From the NCBI RefSeq assembly GCF_029227915.1, contig NC_079879.1:13206001-13270000 (forward strand): 64,000 nt of DNA, read 5' to 3'. The stretch comes from Hydractinia symbiolongicarpus. Lineage: Eukaryota; Cnidaria; Hydrozoa; Anthoathecata; Hydractiniidae. The first letter of the stretch is position 1, and every line of letters starts with the position of its first letter. Positions 56,704 through 64,000 of this stretch are shown here, piece after piece. The notes beneath the pieces were generated by a model that was not told where the DNA came from, made no database searches, and worked only from the letters and a program-made list of their open reading frames with translations. Both the position numbers and the translations under genes were made by a program.

Positions 56704-59700
56704 TTACGTGATGTCATTTTGTTTTTCCATGCTATTCCTTGGTTTCATAGATAGCTCGAATTGCTTAAAACTGCAATGTGTAAATCCTTTTTTCCCTTTA
56801 TTGTATGATTTTGGTCCGGCTGATGTAATTGTATCTCTGAAATAAAAACAAAACAGAATAAACATGCTTTAAAGACATATACCTTTATCCCACTGTACAT
56901 TAAAAAAAAATTATACATAGCTTTCTCGTTTCATATTAAACCACATACACTATTTCAGCATATAAGGCTTGTAAATAACATAATTTTACACCTTCCAATA
57001 TTTCTCATCTTCATCCTACACTCCAGTGGCATCTCTTCTTCAGACTAAAATTTAAACGTAACTGGTTCAAGACATAAATCTCCACGCACCTTTAGGTAAG
57101 ACTCACATATTCAAAATGTGTACGCTAAATGTCAATTCGATGATTAAAATTTTTTTACTCCCTCTCTGCTCAAACCTCAAAAACAAAAATACACAATATT
57201 TGGCTTTTTCTAGAATGACATACATAAAATTTAAGGTTACTGTAAAGGAAAAAACTCACTTGATGAGTAGTCTCAGAAAAATCCTTATAATTTATCAATA
57301 CTTTTATATTTTTTCTTATTTTTTTTTTGTTTGTTTTTGAATGCTTAATGAAAGATTTATTTGATGGTGTTAATTTCGTGAGATGTTACTTTTCCAAAAA
57401 GAAAATATAATGAAATACACACACACCATTTTTTTTTCACTGTATGTTTTAAAATGGCTTCTTTTTCCGAACGCGTGGTCGCAGACTTCTCGTTTTTACA
57501 CCACTATATTCAGCATAAATTAAATTCAAAAAGGTTCCAGGTTTTTTTTCTAATAACGTCGTTATGAAATTATTTGCAATTATATATAATCATTCAAAAA
57601 AGTGCATATTTTTTCTGACTGTCGTCATAAATCGCCAATCAGTAATTTATACAAAAAAATTCGGGAACCTTTTTTGCATAATTTATTCAGCTTTTCAATA
57701 AGCCAATAGAAACCTTTCGGAAAAAGAGACCACAAACATAAAGGCATGTATGCGAAAATTTACTAGGTGTTATAAAATGTGTGAACTGAGTATGCAGAAA
57801 GATGATAGAAGTGCGAACTTTTTCTTTATACTGAATATGTATATATGTATATATATATATGTATATTTAATTTAAAATTTAATGTTGTTCTTGCCTTATA
57901 AATCATAAACTTACATCAGACTCATCATTGAAAACTGCAGCCAACGAAACTTTTTTCTTTTGAACCAATGGTTCACCTTGCGTCTGTGGCTGGATATGTT
58001 AACAAGATAGAAATATCAATTCACAGAAAGCACAATACAGTAAACCTTATAGGTATATAGATAGCAGAATAAAACACAACCTTATAAGATATAATATAAA
58101 CTTCAAACTTTTACATTAAATTATATGTATATATAAGCAAATTATGTGTATATAAAAAGATTTGTAGTGACACGAATCATCGTAAAACATGTACTACCTT
58201 GGGAAAGAAAACAACCGGAATTAGAGTTTTCGAATAGAACTTTCAATATTGCATAAAAATGCAGAATAAAAAATTGCAAAAGTTTAATAAAAAATAGCAA
58301 ATTTTTATGTTCAGTTATTTTCTAATTAGATTACTTAATTCATAAAAAGTTAAATAAAAATAAAAATATAGCAAATAGCTAGTTATGTAAATAAGATGCA
58401 GTCGTTACCTTATTCATTTTAATTGTAATTGAACCAGATTGCTTTTCTTGCTGTTCTGGATTATCTTCCAGCCTCCTTTTACTGCCTAATATAACCTGAT
58501 TGCCTTTATTGCTAATGCCACAATGGCTGTCGTTACCAGACTTGCATGACAAACCATCATCTTTCTCTAAAGAATTGGAACTGGGAAATTTCTACATCTG
58601 TTGGCGAACTCTAATTTAAAGAAAAAAAAAACTCCAGATTATTTGGATTTATAACTTTTGTATATAGATAGCTAGCTAAAGTTACAGGAATGGTTTGATT
58701 AAAATTTTGGTGATAGTAGTTAAAACTTATTTTTTTACTTGGCATAATCCTTCTTATTTCAAAATGGCAAATTTAAACTGCAATTACAGGATGAGCAATT
58801 TCAAGCTTTCTTTTGGTTCTTACAATTAAAAGAACCCGCACTTACCAGATATCCCTTAATAACCAACCATCTTTTAAGACCTTACCTTTTAGATAACAGC
58901 AAATAATACAGGGCGTTTTGTATCAGAATGTGAAATTTTTTTAGATTTTTTACACTAATCTCACCATGCAAAACAAGGGCGCTGATAAGCTGCATAGACC
59001 CAAATAATGCTCCCAAAAAAAAGAAAAACACTCAAGATTTACTACAAATGATTCCCAAAACTATAAAAATTAAAATATATTTATTATGTGTTAGTGAAGT
59101 TCTTAAAAGAACTGTTTTTGATAGTTTTTTAAAAAAAAATTTATTTGATTAATAACCGATATATAACTTTATTAACTCCTTTCTCTTCAAGCGCCTTCTT
59201 CCAACTGTCGTCCGCATGGTATGTTACAAAGAATGATCCAGGCGAGTTTGGGAAAGTGCAAGCAGTTTCGGAGGACAACCCCCAAATTAATTCGAAGTTC
59301 CCTGAACTCGCTCTTATATATGTGGGCGTTTGTGGCTTATCTGCACCCTCTTCATGCAAATCCAGCAAGAAAATAAAATTCGGTATCATCCACCCAATAG
59401 GCCTTTTTGAAAGTTTACATTTTCTGCGATAAGCCCTTCTGGCTCTAACAACTGCGTGGCAGGAAGAGAGATGAAGACTTTTCAGCCCATTTTTTTCTAT
59501 GGAAACATTTTAGAGGCTTTAAACTAATATCAAGTGTAGATGAACCTCTGATTGACATATATTCATATAAAGTTGTAATGATACCTTTATGCAAAGCAAA
59601 AGACTAAAAAGGACCTCACTTCACCTAACGCCCGCATCTTCCTGCCTGCCACGCAATTGTTAAAGCTGAATGCTTACGGCGGAAAGTGTAAACATTCAAA

Positions 59701-60221
59701 AAGGTCTATTGCCAATCTGGATTCCAGGGTCTCAAGTGTTTTTTATACACATGAATAACAGAAAAATACTAGCTATATATGCACTTTTAAGTTAGTGGAA
59801 AAATAACAATGTATCTACTATAGAATAAGTTGTTTTAGACTAGTAGGCTACCCTGATGGCAGTTTGGGCGCCACGCAATTGTTAAAGTCAAATGCTTATG
59901 GCGGAAAGTGTAAACATTCAAAAAGGTCTATTGCCAATCTGGATTCCAGGGCCTCAAGTGTTTTTTATACACATGAATAACAGAAAAATACTAGCTATAT
60001 ATGCACTTTTAAGTTAGTGGAAAAATAACAATGTATCTACTATAGAATAAGTTGTTTTAGACTAGTAGGCTACCCTGATGGCAGTTGGGGGAGGGGGGGG
60101 GTAACACACCAGAAAAACCTCTACTATTCTTTCCCATTATTAACACCACCAAACCTTTATGACTCTTATCGTTTTCTTTGGGTTCGTCCCATCGCGATTT
60201 TCTATTTTTATTTGATGCCAT
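56704..60221 (-). CDS. PCNP: PEST proteolytic signal-containing nuclear protein homologue
   Basis: Exons 60221-60155, 58566-58409, 57989-57915, 57044-56992, 56836-56704 (TAA) have GT/AG borders and fitting phases (1,0,0,2), giving 161 residues (human ~178). The conserved core spans the last four exons: GSITIKMNK, then KKKVSLAAVFNDESD, SEEEMPLECRMKMRNIGR, and DTITSAGPKSYNKGKKGF. These correspond to the ISIKLG, LSVAAAFNEDEDS, EEMPPEAKMRMKNIGR and DTPTSAGPNSFNKGKHGF segments of PCNP. The N-terminus is short and charged (SRWDEPKENDKS). PCNP is a nuclear protein linked to ubiquitination by UHRF2 and to cell-cycle control. The last ~24 residues diverge from vertebrates. Exon 1 is the least certain; it rests on a good ATG, phase 1 and position. 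Intron 1 holds a 222-bp tandem duplication and an inverted repeat. Confidence 0.88.
59394..59712. repeat. Inverted repeat in PCNP intron 1
   Basis: The arm near 59394-59475 (CAATAGGCCTTTTTGAAAG, AACTGCGTGGCAGGAAG) is the imperfect complement of 59626-59712 (CTTCCTGCCTGCCACGCAA, TTCAAAAAGGTCTATTG). Confidence 0.7.
59649..60088 (+). repeat. 222-bp tandem duplication
   Basis: CCACGCAATTGTTAAAG starts at 59649 and again at 59871. The two copies (59649-59870 and 59871-60088) differ at only a few bases. Confidence 0.93.
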
Positions 60222-60589
60222 TTTTTCTTTTCACAACCAATTTTAGTTTAGCGATTTTAGTGATTATGTTTTGCTTTGTCACACATCCCATTACACACAG
60301 AACGGAGAGAGTAATGTTTTGGTACCCTTATTGAAAATGAACATGTTGGCAATAACTTCGGTACAATATAATTTAACGGTTTATGATTTCTGTATAGAAG
60401 ACAACCTGGAAAATAATTACTTTAACTCAACAACGGTCTGACAAATTAATTGGGTAAGTCGTCCACGTATTACTTTCTGAATATAAAGGAGATAACGTAT
60501 TCAACATCCGTTAGATCTATGTACGTTCCAAAGTGGAGATAATGATTTCTTATTCTCCATGAAGCACATTGTAGTGAGGCTCATCAATG

Positions 60590-61135
60590 TCTGTTGTAGA
60601 GTGTAGCAAGCCTTTTCTTTCCTTTTAGTACAATGTAGTAAAGCGTAATTTTTCGTAGCCATGTGTAGCAGTACTTTATTTCCTGTAGCAGGCCGTAAGA
60701 GCGTATTTCTCTGTAGTACAGCCTATTAGTCTGTAGTAGAGTGTAGTAGCTTGTAGTAGAGTGTAGTAGCCTGTAGTAGCCTGTAGTAGAGTGTAGTAGC
60801 CTGTAGTAGAGCGTATTTCTCTGTTGTAGAGCGTATTTCTCTGTAGTAGAGCGTAGTAGCCTGTAGTAGAGTGTAGTAGCGTGTAGTAGCCTGTAGTAGA
60901 GTGTAGTAGCCTGTAGTAGAGCGTATTTCTCTGTTGTAGAGCGTATTTCTCTGTAGTAGAGCGTAGTAGCCTGTAGTAGAGTGTAGTAGCGTGTAGTAGC
61001 CTGTAGTAGAGTGTAGTAGCCTGTAGTAGAGCGTAGTAGTAGAGCGTATTACTCTGTAATAGAGTGTAGTACGCTGTAGTAGAACGTAGTAGCCTGTAGT
61101 AGAGCATAGTAAAGCGTACCTGTCTGTAGCAAAGC
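60590..61135. repeat. 10-bp minisatellite (CTGTAGTAGA / GTGTAGTAGC) with 110-bp higher-order unit
   Basis: Ten-base units of the form (C/G)(T/C)GTAGTAG(A/C). A higher-order unit of 11 monomers is repeated exactly at 60801-60910 and 60911-61020. Overlapping Tyr/Leu/Thr-rich frames on the minus strand are artefacts. Confidence 0.92.
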
Positions 61136-61799
61136 GTATTTCGTTGCATAAAACAAAAGTACGGATGCAATTCTTTGTAGTGTTGTGCAACATAGTCATC
61201 CACTCTTAGAATGTCACTAAAAAGGCAATTACAATTCATCACTGTACAAACTCTATTTACAAAAAAAAAAAAAATTATTCACAGAGCCAAGACAATGGTT
61301 AAAAAACGCACGGGCTTACAGCAGTAAACCTTCAAACAAATAGTTGTAAAAAATATTCTAACTGTTAAGTCAAAGTGAACTGGCGAAAACGGCGTTCAAA
61401 AGACTATTTCGCCATAATGGTCTCGCACTATATAAAAACGAAACAAAATCTGGACATGTTCCCACAGCTTCCCAAACTTTTTATCAGCAAATAAAGTGTA
61501 GTTGGTAGATAAACAAGGGGCATAAAGGGTGATTCGGCAGTGTTCATCAGAATATCACATACAAAGAAGCAATTTAGCAGACCCGCTTAAACATTCCTTC
61601 TCAATTTTACATTTTGTGTTCTACTGAGCTCACCCAACGAGTTTGAAATACCTAGAATGCACACCATGGCTCTCCAATGCAGCAAAAAGTGTTTATCCAT
61701 GCATGATCAGTTTGTTTGAGCTTACAGAATACATCACAAGCAATTAATGTTCCAAATATCATTAGTGAAGGCGAGTGATCAGTATTACGTAAGAGATAC
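61136..61799. other. Intergenic
   Basis: A poly-A tract at 61261. No gene seen. Confidence 0.5.
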
Positions 61800-62095
61800 A
61801 GTTGTTTCCGTAAATTAGGCCTTTGATAAAAATTTAGAAAAAAGCTCCTGTTTTAGAAGCAATCCATACATCACAGATGCGGTTATATTTCGGTAAATTG
61901 AGCCATTGATAAACATTCAGAAGAAAGATCCTGGTTCTAGAAGCAATCCGTACATAATAGATTTGGTTGTTTCGGTGGGTTGGGCCATTGATAAAAATTC
62001 AGGAAAATGGTCATGTTTCTATAAGCAATCTATACATGGCAGGTTTAGTTGTTTTGATGAATTGGATCTTTCATAACAATTCAGATAATGTTTTT
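61800..62095. repeat. ~81-bp tandem repeat, about 3.5 copies
   Basis: Units start near 61812, 61893, 61974 and 62057 (GTAAATTAGGCC / GTGGGTTGGGCC) and carry TTGATAAA-ATTCAG and AGAAGCAATCC-TACAT. Confidence 0.75.
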
Positions 62096-62097
62096 GT

Positions 62098-62330
62098 AGC
62101 ATTCAATTTTGGCCGGAAAATAAAATTTCAGAACAAAAGTTACCAAATTTGGCGCTTGTCTATGATAGTATCAGTTAAACGCTCAATTTTTCTCTTGTTT
62201 CGTTCAATTTTGACAATAAAATGAAATTTCAGAATAAAAATCACCGAAGTCGGCACTTGTCTATGGCATTATCAGTTAAGCGCTCCATGTTTCTCTCGTT
62301 TCGCTTAGTTTTGGCCGGAAAAGGAAATGT
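62098..62330. repeat. ~103-bp tandem repeat, about 2.3 copies
   Basis: TTCAATTTTGGCCGG at 62102, TTCAATTTTGACAAT near 62204 and CTTAGTTTTGGCCGG near 62306, each followed by AAATTTCAGAA and CACTTGTCTATG. Confidence 0.75.
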
Positions 62331-63292
62331 GTCTAAGGTATTGTCACATATACGAATTCTACTTGTCTTGTCTTCGATATATTGTATATACCTATTATCT
62401 CTTGGTTGAACGAAACCTTTTTTTGTTTTACAACATTAAAACTTGTTAACATATACCGGAACGAATTTTAGGCAAATATGTATCACGCCGTCTTCGTTAA
62501 GGATTAATCTGGTATGCTTTCGACTATAGAAGAATCCGTTTTTTGTGAAACAATTGTTAATATATATTGAACAATTGTAGTTTGTAGTTGTAGTTGCTTG
62601 ATGAATGAGTTATACTCTCAGGTTTATTGAATTGTTTTATGATGGTTCTCATAATGTATATGAATGTACCGACAGTAACTCAAAATTTCTTTTTAGTTTC
62701 CTCAAATAATTATTTTTTTCTAAGCATGCTCATGCACTACGAAAGTCAAAACCATTAGCATCCGTGGCCTCACAGAATGTTTCACAAGAAGATTGCTACT
62801 TCTTTATATATTGTTTTTTGTTAATATAGGAAGTTTTCTAAATGATTACTTCAAAACAAATATGATCAAGCTTGTGGCCATCCTTTTTAATATGTTACAT
62901 AGCATGCTGGGCATGATATTTTGAAACATTCACTTTCCGTTTGATAGCCCATTGTGATTGATTTCAATTTATTTCCACAAACGAATATATATAATACAGT
63001 GTCACGTATGAGGTGTGCTAGTTTTACGTATACTATACGTCTTGTATTATTCTAAGAAGCAATTAACTACTTGTTAAAAAGGGAAAAATATATATTCTAC
63101 AAATAGTTGAAATATAGTATAGAGCTACTAGTTTTTCTAGATTGAAGTAAAATGAAAAGTCCTTGCAGGCTAAAAGATTTCGGAACAAATTCAATTTATT
63201 TTATTCACTTTATAGTTCAGAAACATACTTTAATGACTTGACACAAGTTGATAATGTAAATTGATCACAATCAATAGAACATACTGTGTGGA
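62331..63292. other. Intergenic
   Basis: AT-rich; no exon or clear repeat structure recognised. Confidence 0.5.
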
Positions 63293-63424
63293 ATGAGTGA
63301 GAAGGAGAAAACGAAGGAGGAAAAAGCCCGTTTAAACAAAATTTCGGATACGATACGAAATCTTAAAAAATATGTAATCCCGGTACAGAGCTATGGTGGT
63401 TCAAATAATAAATACAGACGATAA
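63293..63424 (+). CDS. Small ORF, 43 codons, charged helix, hypothetical
   Basis: ATG to TAA, starting MSEKEKTKEEKARLNKISDT, a charged helical peptide. It could be a first exon with donor at TAT/GTAATC. No further exon is visible before the window end. Confidence 0.2.
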   Translation: MSEKEKTKEEKARLNKISDTIRNLKKYVIPVQSYGGSNNKYRR

Positions 63425-63442
63425 AAGCTACATTATTCCGGG

Positions 63443-63571
63443 TCACTGTCTGAGCCGAACAGGGAAAAATCACTTTCACTGTGACTGTTTTTGTCGATCA
63501 AATCATCTTCATTGTCTATGGCATATATGTTTTGATCAATGCCAATAACACCCGCAACATATTGGTTTTAT
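63443..63571 (-). pseudogene. C-terminal-like acidic open frame on the minus strand
   Basis: Open for about 42 codons to TAA with an acidic end (NEDDLIDKN, DFSLFGSDSDPE), preceded by a stop (TAA in AATAAATAAAAC). Such Asp/Ser tails end many transposase-like proteins, so it may be a transposon relic. Confidence 0.2.
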
Positions 63572-63671
63572 TTATTCCCGCTTAAATGGAATTAACAACA
63601 ATCGTTTTGACGTGAAGAAAAATAAATTTTATGACTAATTTCGCTCACTATTTCGTTGTTTTTTTAATCTA

Positions 63672-63702
63672 TAGTGGATTTTTCCACGGGACGAAATACT
63701 AG
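63672..63702 (+). mobile_element. Helitron 3' terminus
   Basis: Hairpin GTGGATTTTTCCAC then GGGACGAAATACTAG. The 5' boundary of this copy is not identified upstream. Confidence 0.7.
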
Positions 63703-64000
63703 TCTAATATAATAATAGAGAGAGTGTGTCTGTGTGTCTGCAACGACAAAGTGGATGTGTTCATTTTCCTTTGATATCGCCGAAAAAAGTTATGTCTTAA
63801 AAATGTTAATTTTTTAGACGTTACGGCGCGACATCAATATCACTACTTTAAACAGTGCAGCTAAAAAATTAAGGTCAAATATCTTGGAAACGAAGTGGTG
63901 ACGTCAGTAATTTTTCACAGCGTGGGTAACAAGGTGCCACCTAGGACCAATTTAGGTAAGTTTCCCAAACCTGTGTCCCATAATCCGTTTCGGAATGGAC
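63703..64000 (+). mobile_element. Helitron, 5' part, runs off the window
   Basis: Starts TCTAATATAATAATAGAGAG directly after the CTAG at 63702. The body (GTGTGTCTGTGTGTCTG, TTACGGCGCGACATCAA) matches the copy at 56004, and the last 60 bases are the reverse complement of part of the 37371 copy near 37640-37700. Confidence 0.78.

Noticed and set aside
60676-61242. 188- and 157-codon Tyr/Leu/Thr-rich frames on the minus strand
   Set aside because: They follow the 10-bp minisatellite and overlap in two frames; no independent coding sign.

Overview
The window looks like nuclear DNA of a marine invertebrate, most likely a hydrozoan cnidarian. It is AT-rich and intron-rich and full of simple repeats, palindromes, non-autonomous Helitrons and CR1-type LINEs. 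The cnidarian assignment rests on general impression (gene content, repeat style) and was not tested by any search. No prokaryotic genes, rRNA, credible tRNA or CRISPR array was seen.

Most real genes here are split into short exons. I rebuilt them by hand from open frames, GT/AG borders and matching intron phases. Left to right: (1) 1227-9950, minus: an eight-exon gene for a ~1349-residue protein. It has ~1000 residues of low-complexity, Gln-rich sequence followed by a divergent phosphagen (arginine/creatine) kinase-like domain that has lost catalytic residues. A pure (ATG)n array of ~1.45 kb sits in one intron. (2) 11537-13312, minus: BTB-BACK protein with a C-terminal jacalin-like lectin region. 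(3) 14201-20335, minus: type II membrane protein with a JmjC/cupin-like luminal domain. (4) 25768-26819, minus: secreted Cu/Zn superoxide dismutase. (5) 28602-33296, plus: tentative two-exon gene whose intron holds two abutting Helitrons. (6) 35915-47716, plus: activin type II receptor (signal peptide, three-finger ectodomain, TM helix, kinase), with a 9.7-kb first intron that holds a Helitron, an intact CR1-like LINE and an older LINE that it interrupts. (7) 56704-60221, minus: PCNP (PEST-containing nuclear protein) homologue in five exons.

The rest is repeat-dominated. Helitron ends (5' TC(TC)TATAATAATA, 3' hairpin plus CTAG, insertion between A and T) occur at 1-215, 19332-19906, 29679-32426, 37371-37943, 56004-56461, 56473 onward and 63672-64000. 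In three places the CTAG of one copy is followed directly by the TC of the next. Also present are a degraded copy of the BTB gene (54.5-55.3 kb), a perfect 278-bp-arm palindrome between TA arrays (53.6-54.2 kb), and tandem arrays at 30.5, 34.3, 51.2, 60.6 and 61.8 kb.

The genes do not form an operon or pathway; they are independent eukaryotic loci. The strongest candidate for something undescribed is the phosphagen-kinase-like pseudoenzyme fused to a very long disordered N-terminus.
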